NCBI RefSeq assembly: GCF_022095695.1 | Contig: NZ_JAIFZM010000012.1 | Location: forward strand, 1-64,000 | Length of the DNA stretch: 64,000 nucleotides | Origin: Oceanobacillus jordanicus | Lineage (GTDB): Bacteria > Bacillota > Bacilli > Bacillales > Amphibacillaceae | Direction: 5' to 3' | In this document: positions 16,563-25,247 of the stretch, in pieces | How the letters are laid out: every line of letters starts with the position of its first letter | How positions within the stretch are numbered: position 1 is the stretch's first letter | Position numbers and translations under genes: made by a program | The notes under the pieces: generated by a model | Database searches by the model: none | What the model saw: the letters and a program-made list of their open reading frames with translations, nothing else | Told to the model about the DNA's origin: nothing

Positions 16563-16622
16563 CCTAAACGAAACAAATATGGTAAACTAGGAAAATACAA
16601 AAATTATAGTGGGGATGTCATC

Positions 16623-17519
16623 ATGAGTTTATTTTTAAATGTTATTTTGCCAATTATGGCTGTTTTTGCAGCAGGGTATTTATTACAACGAATTCGATTA
16701 CTTGATGTGAAATCCGTTTCAGCTGTGTCGCTTTATATCCTGTCACCGGCACTTGTTTTCGTTTCATTGTACGATGCGTCGTTTGATCGTGATTTTTTAA
16801 TTATATTCATTTATATCTTTGTCCTATTTTTTATAATGGTTCTTCTAAATAAAATAGTGGCACGTGTATTTAAATGGTCACCATCAGTGGAGAGTGCATC
16901 TATTCTAGCTACAGGATTTATGAACTCTGGTAACTATGGTTTGCCTGTTGTGCTCTTCAGTGTGGGACAGGAAGCAGTACCGTTTGCGATTTTTATTATG
17001 GTAGTACAGGCGCTGCAAAATAACTTCTTCGGTGTTTATTATGCTTCTCGGAGTACGAGCGGAATGAAGCGAGCGGTGTTGAATGTATTGAAAATGCCGA
17101 CCACCTATGCTGCTATACTGGCCTTTGTCTTTCAGCAATTTAGCTTACCGGTTCCTGAAGCTGCCCACTCTACTCTTTCGATGGTAGGAGACGCAGCCAT
17201 TCCCGTCATGATGGTGATGCTAGGAATGCAGCTTGCGTCCATAACAGGTCTAAAGCTTAATTGGCAGGTGCTGATTTCCGCCGTCACCTTAAAAATGATT
17301 GTCGCACCACTGATTGCCTTCGGGTTTGTAGCGATTGTGGATATGGATCCGATCATTGCATCTGTTCTTATCATCATCTCGGCAATGCCAACAGCGGCTA
17401 CCACTACGATGTACGCTATTGAGTTTGATACAGAGCCAGAACTTGTTTCCAGCATCACCTTTGCAGCAACGCTCGTCAGTATTGTTACCATTACATTACT
17501 CCTTAACATTGTTTCGTAA
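16623..17519 (+). CDS. AEC-family (auxin efflux carrier-like) transporter
   Basis: A 298-residue membrane protein with about ten hydrophobic segments in two five-helix halves. The conserved NSGNYGLPV motif near residue 100 and the GMQLA and PTAATTTMYA segments are family hallmarks. Bacterial AEC proteins carry carboxylates such as malate or other organic anions; the substrate here is unknown. The ATG at 16623 is chosen because GTGGGGATG precedes it and because the longer reading to 16506 would translate the repeat array. Single-gene unit. Confidence 0.85.
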   Translation: MSLFLNVILPIMAVFAAGYLLQRIRLLDVKSVSAVSLYILSPALVFVSLYDASFDRDFLIIFIYIFVLFFIMVLLNKIVARVFKWSPSVESASILATGFMNSGNYGLPVVLFSVGQEAVPFAIFIMVVQALQNNFFGVYYASRSTSGMKRAVLNVLKMPTTYAAILAFVFQQFSLPVPEAAHSTLSMVGDAAIPVMMVMLGMQLASITGLKLNWQVLISAVTLKMIVAPLIAFGFVAIVDMDPIIASVLIIISAMPTAATTTMYAIEFDTEPELVSSITFAATLVSIVTITLLLNIVS

Positions 17520-17600
17520 TGTTTCTTACCGTCTAATACAGGGTAACCTATAGACAGGAGACAAAAAGAAACTAAGCGTTACACTGAAAGGATGAAATGT

Positions 17601-17669
17601 ATGTTACGTACCATTTTAATGATTATCGGAGCAATCGTTGTTATAGGCTGGATCATCTCCATGCTGTAA
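17601..17669 (+). CDS. 22-residue hydrophobic membrane microprotein
   Basis: A 23-codon frame reads MLRTILMIIGAIVVIGWIIS followed by two residues. It is a single transmembrane helix with one positive charge near the N-terminus. AAAGGA stands 8 nt upstream of the ATG, and a strong terminator begins 10 nt after the stop, so the frame is neatly bounded by expression signals. It lies about 80 nt after the AEC gene in the same direction. Function unknown; similar tiny hydrophobic proteins are common in Bacillaceae. Confidence 0.5.
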   Translation: MLRTILMIIGAIVVIGWIISML

Positions 17670-17678
17670 AAAAAAACA

Positions 17679-17716
17679 AAAATCCCGGACGCCTCTAAAG
17701 CGTTCGGGATTTTTTA
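17679..17716 (+). terminator. Strong intrinsic terminator
   Basis: AAAATCCCGGACGC (17679-17692) pairs with GCGTTCGGGATTTT (17700-17713) with one G-T pair, followed by T residues. Confidence 0.9.
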
Positions 17717-17741
17717 GTTGGCCATCATTGCAGTAACCGCC

Positions 17742-17763
17742 ACCAAATGAAGTTTCGCTTTAT
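17742..17763. repeat. Relic of the two-hairpin repeat end
   Basis: TGAAGTTTCGCTTTAT (17748-17763) differs by one base from the right end of repeat copy B (TGAAGTTTCACTTTAT). As in copy B, it overlaps the stop codon of a minus-strand gene. The rest of the element is not recognisable here. Confidence 0.4.
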
Positions 17764-18362
17764 AGAAAAATATTACATACACCAATGGTAATTAAAAGAA
17801 GGGATGGGAGGAGTGACATTTGCTGCATTTGTTTATTTTTGGCCAAGTAAAGACCTAGTTTTATTCCGCTAAAGAGAAATACTCCACTCATACAGGCAAC
17901 AAGAATGGCTGTGAAAACAGATGGATAGCCGAGCATTGATGCACCAATTCCTGCACCAAAGGCGTCCAAAGCCAGCGCTGCACCTAGTAATAAGGCTTCT
18001 GTAGAGGAGATATTCCCAGATTTGTCTAAGTCAGCCTTATTTGGGTCAGTCAAAACCGTTGTAATCGCGTTGTGGTTTTGTTGCTGTGTCTTTCCAGAGC
18101 GGACGTTATTATAAAAGGTAAGCGAACCAATCACAATCAATATCCCGCCACCGATGAACCTCGTTATATCTGGTGATAGGAGGGAGGTAATCCCAGTTCC
18201 GATCGTCATGGCCAGTAACACGATCCCGCCTGAACAAAGCATAATAATACATAGAGCAACAGCAGGTACATGTATTTTTCGCATTCCATACGTAATCCCA
18301 ACCCCAAAACCGTCAAGACTTACTGCAACAACTAAAAGTAATAATCCTGTATAGAAAAGCAT
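17760..18362 (-). CDS. ytaF: Sporulation membrane protein YtaF (MntP-like)
   Basis: A 200-residue membrane protein with six hydrophobic segments in two halves. Each half carries an aspartate-containing repeat, VSLDGFGVGITYG near residue 12 and LALDAFGAGIGASM near 128, the pattern of the MntP/YtaF superfamily of cation exporters. The loop between halves contains DLDKSGNIS, which resembles a metal-binding loop and is typical of YtaF. The start at 18362 is set by AAAGGA 10 nt upstream. YtaF is a sporulation-associated protein of B. subtilis. The gene's 3' end abuts a repeat relic. Confidence 0.85.
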   Translation of the reverse strand: MLFYTGLLLLVVAVSLDGFGVGITYGMRKIHVPAVALCIIMLCSGGIVLLAMTIGTGITSLLSPDITRFIGGGILIVIGSLTFYNNVRSGKTQQQNHNAITTVLTDPNKADLDKSGNISSTEALLLGAALALDAFGAGIGASMLGYPSVFTAILVACMSGVFLFSGIKLGLYLAKNKQMQQMSLLPSLLLITIGVCNIFL

Positions 18363-18511
18363 ACGACCAATTCCTTTACACGTTCGTTGTATCCATAGCT
18401 TATGGAGAGGTAGCTTACTCTGTTCCTGTCCAACAAAGTGGCTCTGCAAGAACAATTGATTCTGTGGTAAAGTAGAAGGAGCGCTTTAACAAAAAGAGAG
18501 GATTTTTGTGT

Positions 18512-20683
18512 ATGAGTAAAACGGTTGTATTAGCTGAAAAACCTTCTGTTGGCAGAGACATTGCCCGTGTACTGAATTGCAATAAAAAAGGCAATGGCTA
18601 TATGGAAGGCTCAAAATATATTGTGACATGGGCACTTGGGCATTTGGTAACACTTGCCGACCCTGAAGTTTATGATGATAAATATAAAACATGGAAGCTT
18701 GATGACCTGCCGATGCTGCCAAAGCAGCTAAAGCTTGTAGTAATGAAGAAAACCGGAAAACAGTTCAATGCGGTAAAATCTGTTCTAAACAGAAATGATG
18801 TTTCATCTGTTGTCATTGCAACAGATGCTGGAAGAGAAGGGGAGCTAGTAGCACGCTGGATCCTGGAAAAAGCACGGAACACCAAACCCGTGAAGCGTCT
18901 GTGGATTTCTTCTGTAACCGATAAAGCAATTCGGGATGGATTTAATCAATTGAAGCCCGGTGGAAAATTTGAAAATCTTTATCATGCAGCGGTCGCTCGT
19001 TCTGAAGCAGACTGGTACGTTGGGCTTAATGCTACACGTGCTTTGACAACAAAGTTCAATGCACAGCTGTCCAGTGGGCGAGTTCAAACACCGACACTTG
19101 CAATGATTGCAGCTAGGGAAAAGGAAATTAAAGACTTCAAGCCACGCATGTTTTATGGAATTGTAGCAAAGACTGGCAAAGGATTTAAGCTTACGTGGCA
19201 AGATGATAAAAATAACACTCGCATCTTTTCAGAAGAAAAAGCAGATGGCTTGTATAAGCAATTAAAAAACAAGCCGGCTAAAATTGTGGAAGTAGATAAA
19301 GCCTACAAGAAAAAACATGCACCTCAGCTATATGATTTAACGGAGCTACAGCGTGATGCCAACCGAATTTTTGGCTTTTCCGGTAAGCAAACACTATCCC
19401 TGATGCAACGTCTTTACGAGCGCCACAAAGTTCTAACTTATCCTCGTACAGATTCAAGAGTACTCACGACAGACATCGTGCCAACATTAAAGGATCGCTT
19501 AAAGGCATGTGGGGTAGATGAGTATGCGAAGATTGCTGGAAAGCTGCAAAACAAGCAATTTAAGCTATCAAAATCTGTAGTTAATAATGAAAAAGTCTCC
19601 GATCACCATGCTATCATTCCAACCGAACAGCATGTAATTTTGGCTGATCTGGATGATAAAGAACGCAAGATTTATGATCTTGTTGTAAAACGCTTTTTGG
19701 CCGTTTTATCCGATCCATTTGAATACGAGCAGGTAACATTAGTTGCCACGATCAATGGGGAACGTTTTTCTGCAAGAGGAAAAACAGTGAAAAAACAAGG
19801 TTGGAAAGAAGTGTACAACAATCGTTTTGATGATGGGGACAAAGAGGACGAAGAGAAGTTGCCGGCAGTGGAAAAAGGCGATACCTTCGCCAATCTGCAG
19901 ATATTCCGTACACAGGGGGAAACGAAGCCGCCAGAGCGTTTCACGGAAGGTGCGCTCCTACAAGCAATGGAAAACCCTGTTCGCTATATGCAGCCAGATG
20001 AGAAGCATCTTGCTGGAACCATTAATCAAACAGGTGGCCTAGGTACTGTTGCAACACGCGCTGATATCATTGAAAAACTATTCAACGGTATGTACATGGA
20101 GATGAAGGGAAAGCATATTTTCATCACATCAAAAGGGCGCCAATTGCTGGATCTTGTTCCGAATGACCTGCAATCCCCTGCACTCACAGCAGAGTGGGAG
20201 CAAAAGCTTGGTCTAATAGCAGAAGGAAAACTTAATAAAAATAAATTCATCGCTGAAATGAAGGATTATGCCAAAGATGTCGTACAGCAGATTAAAAACA
20301 CGCAGGAAACGTTCAAGCATGACAATATGACAGGGACCAAGTGTCCTGACTGCGGAAAATTAATGTTGGAAATCAAGAATAAAAACGGCAAAATGCTCGT
20401 CTGTCAGGATCGTTCCTGTGGGCATAAGAAAAACATTGCCAAACAAACAAATGCCCGCTGTCCAAAATGTCATAAACGCTTAGAACTGCGCGGACAAGGA
20501 GAAGGCCAAATGTTTACCTGTAAATGTGGCCACAGAGAAAAACTGTCTACCTTTAATGAGCGGAAACAAAAAGAGAAAAAGCATAAAGTCTCCAAAAAAG
20601 ATGTTAACAAGTATCTGAAAAAGCAGGATGAAGGTTTTACCAATAATGCCCTGGCAGAGCAGTTGGCTAAGTTGAAGAAGTAA
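18512..20683 (+). CDS. topB: DNA topoisomerase III
   Basis: A 723-residue type IA topoisomerase. The N-terminal Toprim domain has AEKPSVGRDIARVL near residue 8 and the acidic DAGREGELVARW near 105. The catalytic tyrosine is Tyr310 in LTYPRTDSR. The C-terminal part has two cysteine-rich zinc-ribbon-like stretches (CPDCGKLM and CPKCHKRL, the latter ending CKCGH) and a basic tail. The enzyme relaxes or decatenates DNA by cutting one strand. The start is the ATG at 18512, preceded by AGAGAGGA; an in-frame TTG 6 nt upstream is less likely. Length is normal for Bacilli. Confidence 0.95.
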   Translation: MSKTVVLAEKPSVGRDIARVLNCNKKGNGYMEGSKYIVTWALGHLVTLADPEVYDDKYKTWKLDDLPMLPKQLKLVVMKKTGKQFNAVKSVLNRNDVSSVVIATDAGREGELVARWILEKARNTKPVKRLWISSVTDKAIRDGFNQLKPGGKFENLYHAAVARSEADWYVGLNATRALTTKFNAQLSSGRVQTPTLAMIAAREKEIKDFKPRMFYGIVAKTGKGFKLTWQDDKNNTRIFSEEKADGLYKQLKNKPAKIVEVDKAYKKKHAPQLYDLTELQRDANRIFGFSGKQTLSLMQRLYERHKVLTYPRTDSRVLTTDIVPTLKDRLKACGVDEYAKIAGKLQNKQFKLSKSVVNNEKVSDHHAIIPTEQHVILADLDDKERKIYDLVVKRFLAVLSDPFEYEQVTLVATINGERFSARGKTVKKQGWKEVYNNRFDDGDKEDEEKLPAVEKGDTFANLQIFRTQGETKPPERFTEGALLQAMENPVRYMQPDEKHLAGTINQTGGLGTVATRADIIEKLFNGMYMEMKGKHIFITSKGRQLLDLVPNDLQSPALTAEWEQKLGLIAEGKLNKNKFIAEMKDYAKDVVQQIKNTQETFKHDNMTGTKCPDCGKLMLEIKNKNGKMLVCQDRSCGHKKNIAKQTNARCPKCHKRLELRGQGEGQMFTCKCGHREKLSTFNERKQKEKKHKVSKKDVNKYLKKQDEGFTNNALAEQLAKLKK

Positions 20684-20713
20684 GAAATTTAAATTCGAAA
20701 CACTCGTTATGTA

Positions 20714-20757
20714 AAAGTCTCGTTTCTTTCTAGTAAAGAGAGAAACGAGGCTTTTTT
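20714..20757 (+). terminator. Terminator of topB
   Basis: AAGTCTCGTTTCT pairs with AGAAACGAGGCTT, followed by a T run (20751-20757). Confidence 0.85.
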
Positions 20758-20804
20758 AGAATAGGGAAATAGGGGCACAAGTAGCTGGGAAAACATGCCA
20801 CAAA

Positions 20805-20831
20805 AAAAGAAGCGCCCTTAGCGCTTCTTTT
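20805..20831 (-). terminator. Terminator of the YtxH-like gene
   Basis: AAAAGAAGCGC (20805-20815) pairs with GCGCTTCTTTT (20821-20831), directly after the minus-strand stop codon. Confidence 0.85.
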
Positions 20832-21341
20832 CTACATTTTATTTACTGGTTCATCTAATACATGATGATCCGTTTCGTTAGAATTGCTGGATTTTGATGA
20901 AGTATTAGTAGCTTTTGCTTCCTTCTTCACCTTTTTACCAGCATCCATTGCAGTGTTTCTTGCATCGTCAATATCAGACTTGGCATCCTTCACGCCTTCT
21001 TTTACATCTTTCGCTTGGTCACCAAGCTCTTTTGTTTCATCCACAATGTTTTTAGCTGTTTCTTTTATTTCCTGGCCTTCGTTAGCCCAAACGTTTTGTA
21101 CTTTCTCAAGTGCTTGCTGTGCGCTTGATAGTGTTTGTTTGGCATTTTCAACAAGAGATTGTTTTGTGCCATTTGGATCTTCTTTAATTTTTTGAGTGTA
21201 CGTTACAACAGAATCTTTCGCATTCATGGATGAATCTTTTACTTTTGTTCTTGTTTTTGGATTCAGAAGGATGAAGGAAATACCTGCTAAAGCTCCAGCA
21301 CCTACTAGTAATCCAACTTTGTTATTCTTTGTTTTTTCCAT
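20832..21341 (-). CDS. YtxH domain stress protein
   Basis: A 169-residue protein. Residues 8-26 form a glycine-rich hydrophobic helix (GLLVGAGALAGISFILL) followed by NPKTRTKVKD, the YtxH signature. The remainder is a long, highly charged helical region with repeats resembling LEA proteins (ETAKNIVDETKELGDQAKD), then a polar Ser/Asn tail. It is likely membrane-tethered with a soluble helical domain, and YtxH-type genes are usually under general stress control. Specific function unknown. A good AGGAGAG ribosome site precedes the ATG. Confidence 0.8.
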   Translation of the reverse strand: MEKTKNNKVGLLVGAGALAGISFILLNPKTRTKVKDSSMNAKDSVVTYTQKIKEDPNGTKQSLVENAKQTLSSAQQALEKVQNVWANEGQEIKETAKNIVDETKELGDQAKDVKEGVKDAKSDIDDARNTAMDAGKKVKKEAKATNTSSKSSNSNETDHHVLDEPVNKM

Positions 21342-21405
21342 TGTTCATCTCTCCTGCCTTTTATTGTTTAGTATACTAGTACCCTCGCTATAGAAATGTA
21401 AACTA

Positions 21406-21603
21406 CTAGAATCGTTTTTCTTCTATGACGTTATGATTCTTGTCCATGATTTCCACCATGCTTGGTGTGTTTTCTTTTGCCATTTGCTCTGCGGCGGCGA
21501 TGGCATCATCTTTTGCCTCGTATACATCTTCTGGGGCCACATTCTCTAGTTTAACAAACCAGCCTGACACATCTACATTCGGTACGACGCTATATGTTTT
21601 CAT
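21406..21603 (-). CDS. DUF2188 family protein
   Basis: A 65-residue protein beginning MKTYSVVPNVDVSGWFVKLE, with the DAIAAAEQMAKEN helix and a VEIMDKNHNVIEEKRF strand pair. This is the DUF2188 pattern: a beta-hairpin, a helix and two strands. Function of the family is unknown. The start at 21603 is set by AAAGGAG about 9 nt upstream; a longer reading would run through the divergent gene's promoter area. Confidence 0.75.
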   Translation of the reverse strand: MKTYSVVPNVDVSGWFVKLENVAPEDVYEAKDDAIAAAEQMAKENTPSMVEIMDKNHNVIEEKRF

Positions 21604-21684
21604 TTTGACAAACTCCTTTATAATGATGATATGTAAGCTTTTCCCACTGTAAGGGTAAGTAAAACATGATAAGGGGGGAATTTC

Positions 21685-22011
21685 TTGAATATACATGAAT
21701 TTACGATAAAAGGTTCACTGGATAAAGAAACACGTTGCACGCACTACCATGGTCCCACAGACCGGATTGCAATTAAATTTTATTGCTGTCAGGAATATTA
21801 TCCTTGTTATAAATGCCATGAGGAGTATGGTTGTGGCAAAGAAGAAGTATGGCCAAAGGAGAAATTTGATCATAAAGCCATTCTCTGCGGCTCCTGTGGT
21901 AAAGAACTAAGTATTGGTGACTATTTAAAATCAGGCTATGCTTGCCATTCCTGTCAAGCAGCTTTTAACCCAGGATGTGCACTACATTACGAGCTTTACT
22001 TCGAAAAATAG
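21685..22011 (+). CDS. CHY zinc finger protein
   Basis: A 108-residue protein rich in cysteine and histidine: TRCTHYHGPTDRIAIKF near residue 16, YCCQEYYPCYKCHEEYGC near 33, then LCGSCGKELS and ACHSCQAAFNPGC. These match the CHY zinc finger, which binds several zinc ions. The start is a TTG at 21685, preceded 4 nt away by AAGGGGGG; no in-frame ATG occurs before the first cysteines. It could act in metal handling or regulated proteolysis, but bacterial members are uncharacterised. Confidence 0.8.
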   Translation: MNIHEFTIKGSLDKETRCTHYHGPTDRIAIKFYCCQEYYPCYKCHEEYGCGKEEVWPKEKFDHKAILCGSCGKELSIGDYLKSGYACHSCQAAFNPGCALHYELYFEK

Positions 22012-22110
22012 CGGGAATTTGCTCTAAGCTGTTTACTTGCAATTGCCCTCTCATGTATCATAATAGAAGAGATACTAGCTATCTTTTACGTAATAAGGGA
22101 GGTAACTTAA

Positions 22111-22350
22111 ATGGCATTCGTTATATTGGATCCATGCGGACCGGAGAAAGCAGCCGAATGTGTCAGTGTGTGTCCAGTTGATTGTATAGAGGAAGGTCCA
22201 GACCAGTTTTACATAGATCCAGATATTTGTATCGATTGTGGAGCATGTAAAGCAGTCTGCCCAGTAGATGCAATAGAAGAAGAATACGATATAACACCAG
22301 AACAAGAAGTATTCCTAGAAAAAGCAGAGAAATTCTTTGCGAATAAATAG
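22111..22350 (+). CDS. Ferredoxin with two iron-sulfur clusters
   Basis: A 79-residue acidic ferredoxin. Two cysteine groups are present: CVSVCPVDC after an earlier Cys9, and CIDCGACKAVC followed by PVDAI. This is the bacterial double-cluster fold; the spacing of the first group fits a 7Fe (3Fe-4S plus 4Fe-4S) or 8Fe protein as in other Bacilli. It is a soluble low-potential electron carrier. GGGAGG lies upstream of the ATG, and a strong terminator follows 4 nt after the stop. Confidence 0.92.
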   Translation: MAFVILDPCGPEKAAECVSVCPVDCIEEGPDQFYIDPDICIDCGACKAVCPVDAIEEEYDITPEQEVFLEKAEKFFANK

Positions 22351-22353
22351 ATA

Positions 22354-22390
22354 AAAAAAGCCGCGCCATCTATTGATGGCACGGTTTTTT
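22354..22390 (+). terminator. Ferredoxin gene terminator
   Basis: AAGCCGCGCCATC pairs with GATGGCACGGTT (with one mismatch), followed by a long T run to 22391. Confidence 0.85.
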
Positions 22391-22404
22391 TTGTGCCTGT
22401 TGTA

Positions 22405-22622
22405 GTTCTTGAAAAGTCGCGTGGGAGCTACGTGAAGTCGCGTGTCGATCCTAAAAAGTCGCGCACCACCACCTGAAAGAGACGCACCCCCCATCCCAGG
22501 AGACGCGCCACCACCCGAAGGAGACGCAGCCTCCATCCCAAGAGGCGCACCATCACCCGAAAGAGACGCAACCTGCCTCCCAAGAGATGCGTCACTACCC
22601 GAAAGAGGCGCACCAATCCAAA
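22405..22622. repeat. Degenerate ~20-bp tandem repeat array (array 3)
   Basis: About ten units fill the gap between the ferredoxin terminator and the convergent yyaL stop codon. The first three begin AAGTCGCG like array 1. From about 22480 the core shifts to GAGACGCACC or GAGGCGCACC with linkers such as CATCCC and ACCCGAA. The gradual change within one array suggests local duplication and divergence. Confidence 0.75.
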
Positions 22623-22623
22623 A

Positions 22624-24684
22624 TTACTTCACTATCTCTTCTAGCGCAGCCTCTATATCTGTTGTCGGCTGCTGGCAGGCGAAGTTTTCACAAATATAGA
22701 CAGTCGTTTTACTGCCCATTTGCTTATAATCTGCTGCAAATGGGGCTACCTGTGCCAAACGTTCCGCATCTTCAGCAACCAATAATGTGATATGAGGGAG
22801 GAAATGCTGGTTCAGCTGTAGGATTAAACGCTGTCTGTCAAGATCGTTTTCCGCACCGATAATTACAACTTCCTTCGTTGGATTTTCGGTTAACTGCAGT
22901 GCTTGCAGGAAGAACGGAGCTGCAGAGGCTTGCCGAGTAATATCGGTGTAAAAGCTTTGGTACATTTCCTCTACCTTATCAAGATAACGATTTTCTCCTG
23001 ATAAATATCCAATCCTTGCAAGCATTACAGCTGCAACACTATTTCCAGAAGGAAGTGCACCATCGTAAATATCTTTATCTACAGCGATGAGTTCTTCACT
23101 ATCATTCCCACTGAAAAAGAAGCCACCATTTTCCTCATCCCAGAATAATGCCAACATGTTATCCACTAGAGCTCTCGCTTTTTCCAAGTATTCTAATGAA
23201 TACGTTGCATCATATAATTCAAGGTAAGCCCAGGAAAGATAAGCATAGTCGTCAATATAAGCCTTATACTTCGTTTCGCCATCACGATACCGAGCCATCA
23301 AGCGGTCATCAACCATAAGTTTTTCTTCAATAAAGGCAACTGCTCTCTTGGCATAACCTAAATAATCATCCTGATCAAAAACTTTGGAGGCTTTCGCTAG
23401 AGCGGCAATAGCCATGGCATTCCATGAGGTTAAGACCTTATCATCGACATGTGGGTAGACACGTTTTTCCCTTACCTCTAACAGTTTCTGTCGTGATTCC
23501 TCTATCTGCTTGCTTAACAGCACAGGCTTGATGCCTCGTTTTGCTGCTTCTATCCCTAAGTCTTTGCCAATGAGGTTCGGAATATTTTCCCCTTCAAAAT
23601 TACCTTGAGGGGAAATGGAGTAGACATCTGCAAATAAAGAGCCTGCTTCATCCCCGAGTATAGAAAGAATTTCGTCATAGCCCCAAACATAGTACTTTCC
23701 TTCCACACCTTCAGAATCGGCATCAATTGCCGAATAATAGGCTCCATCTAATCCCTTCATTTCCCGCTGTAAAAAGGTGTTGATTTCAGTAGCTATTTTT
23801 TTAAAATGTTCATCCTTTGTAAGTGAAAATCCTTCTGTATATGCAATTAACAGTAAAGCATTATCATACAGCATTTTTTCAAAGTGGGGGATAAGCCACT
23901 TTTCATCTGTAGCATATCTCGCAAAACCAAATCCAATATGATCATAAATGCCACCATCAGCCATAGAGTAAAGGGTTTTCTTCGCCATATCGAGTGCAGT
24001 ATTGTTCCCATTTGTTTGAAAGTGTCTGTGTAAAAAGGTAAGCACATGTGGCATAGGAAACTTTGGAGCATCCCCAAAGCCCCCATACGTAAGATCAAAC
24101 TGGCCGGAAAGTTGGTCGAATGCCTCCTGACAGCTTTTCTCCGTAAGTCTCGATTCACTTTTGGCCATGACGGTTCGCTTCAGTGCAGCACGCACACTTT
24201 CCGTAACCTCTGAAATATGGGCAGGATCGTTTTCATATTTTCTGTGCAGCTGTGTCAGCATTTCTATTACACCGGGCTTTCCGTATTTACTTTCTTTTGG
24301 AAAGTATGTACCTGCATAAAAGGGGATTTGATCTGGCGTCATGATAATGGTTAATGGCCAGCCACCATGCCCCGTCATCATTTGACATACCTTCATATAA
24401 ATCGAATCAACATCAGGACGTTCTTCTCTGTCCACTTTTATCGAGACATAATGCTTATTTAGCAGCTCAGCAACCTGTTTATCTTCAAAAGATTCATGTG
24501 CCATTACATGACACCAATGACACGTACTATACCCAATAGACAAGAAGATAGGCTTCCCTTCTCGCTTTGCTTTATCAAACGCCTTTTCTCCCCATGGAAG
24601 CCAATCAACAGGATTGTATGCATGCTGGAGTAGGTATGGAGATTTTTCATTTATTAATCCGTTCGGTTTTTGGCTTGATGTCAT
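22624..24684 (-). CDS. yyaL: YyaL-like protein (thioredoxin-fold plus glycosidase-like domain)
   Basis: A 686-residue protein. The N-terminal thioredoxin-like domain (about residues 10-165) has STCHWCHVM near residue 43 in place of the usual CxxC. A six-hairpin glycosidase-like (alpha/alpha barrel) domain follows (about 200-550) with motifs such as [11 protein letters not shown]. This is the conserved YyaL / human SPATA20 family; its biochemical role is not settled. The start at 24684 is set by an AAGAAGG site; the upstream extension lacks one. Single gene divergent from merR. Confidence 0.85.
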   Translation of the reverse strand: MTSSQKPNGLINEKSPYLLQHAYNPVDWLPWGEKAFDKAKREGKPIFLSIGYSTCHWCHVMAHESFEDKQVAELLNKHYVSIKVDREERPDVDSIYMKVCQMMTGHGGWPLTIIMTPDQIPFYAGTYFPKESKYGKPGVIEMLTQLHRKYENDPAHISEVTESVRAALKRTVMAKSESRLTEKSCQEAFDQLSGQFDLTYGGFGDAPKFPMPHVLTFLHRHFQTNGNNTALDMAKKTLYSMADGGIYDHIGFGFARYATDEKWLIPHFEKMLYDNALLLIAYTEGFSLTKDEHFKKIATEINTFLQREMKGLDGAYYSAIDADSEGVEGKYYVWGYDEILSILGDEAGSLFADVYSISPQGNFEGENIPNLIGKDLGIEAAKRGIKPVLLSKQIEESRQKLLEVREKRVYPHVDDKVLTSWNAMAIAALAKASKVFDQDDYLGYAKRAVAFIEEKLMVDDRLMARYRDGETKYKAYIDDYAYLSWAYLELYDATYSLEYLEKARALVDNMLALFWDEENGGFFFSGNDSEELIAVDKDIYDGALPSGNSVAAVMLARIGYLSGENRYLDKVEEMYQSFYTDITRQASAAPFFLQALQLTENPTKEVVIIGAENDLDRQRLILQLNQHFLPHITLLVAEDAERLAQVAPFAADYKQMGSKTTVYICENFACQQPTTDIEAALEEIVK

Positions 24685-24779
24685 AGGGTGATCACCTTCT
24701 TTTCGTAAAATGTTATATGTTACTTTACCACAAAACACCAATTCCATACCAAATAGGAATGCATCATTTCCCCTTGAAC

Positions 24780-24809
24780 TTGACGTTAACGTTAATGGTA
24801 AACTAAAAT
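24780..24809 (+). promoter_or_regulatory. MerR-type promoter with operator palindrome in the spacer
   Basis: TTGACG (24780-24785) and TAAAAT (24804-24809) are separated by 18 nt, and the spacer begins with the perfect palindrome TTAACGTTAA (24786-24795). A palindrome inside a lengthened spacer is the usual layout of promoters controlled by MerR proteins such as the gene downstream. Confidence 0.65.
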
Positions 24810-24839
24810 TATTGGAAAATTGAAAGAAAGAGTGATCAC

Positions 24840-25247
24840 ATGTCTCAAACGGAAATGTACTCCATTTCGGAACTCGCCAGGCATTTTGAGATTACAACAC
24901 GAACGATTCGTTACTATGAAGAGATAGGTTTACTCACTCCACATCGATCGGAAGGTGGCCAACGATTATTTTCCAAAAAAGAGAAAGCGCGTCTTCAACT
25001 CGTTTTTCGTGGAAAGAAATATGGTTTTTCCTTAGATGAGATAAGAGACATGATCCAGCTTTTTGATCAGGATCCAAGTGGACGTCAGCAGCTTGAACGC
25101 ACGATACAATACGGAAAAGAAAAAATAGAGGAGGTGAGCAGCAGAATAGAAGATTTAATTCAGATTCGTTCAGAGATGGAGCAGTATATCGTAGATTTTC
25201 AGAAAAAATTATCCGAGTTGGAGCGTGACAAAGATGAATATGCCTGA
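24840..25247 (+). CDS. MerR-family transcriptional regulator
   Basis: A 135-residue regulator with an N-terminal MerR helix-turn-helix ([20 protein letters not shown]) and wing ([19 protein letters not shown]), then a long dimerisation coiled coil (about residues 75-128). No metal-binding cysteines are present, so it does not belong to the metal-sensing branch. It heads an operon with acyl-CoA synthetase and acyl-CoA dehydrogenase genes, as LiuR/FadR-like MerR regulators of branched-chain or fatty acid breakdown do. The palindromic site in its own promoter is the probable operator. Confidence 0.88.
   Translation: MSQTEMYSISELARHFEITTRTIRYYEEIGLLTPHRSEGGQRLFSKKEKARLQLVFRGKKYGFSLDEIRDMIQLFDQDPSGRQQLERTIQYGKEKIEEVSSRIEDLIQIRSEMEQYIVDFQKKLSELERDKDEYA

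Noticed and set aside
16286-16600. 104-residue frame on the minus strand across array 2
   Set aside because: Extremely Leu/Ser/Val-rich low-complexity product created by the repeats, with no start signals.
24354-24539. Small frames on the opposite strand of yyaL
   Set aside because: Low-quality products antisense to a conserved gene; not supported by start signals.
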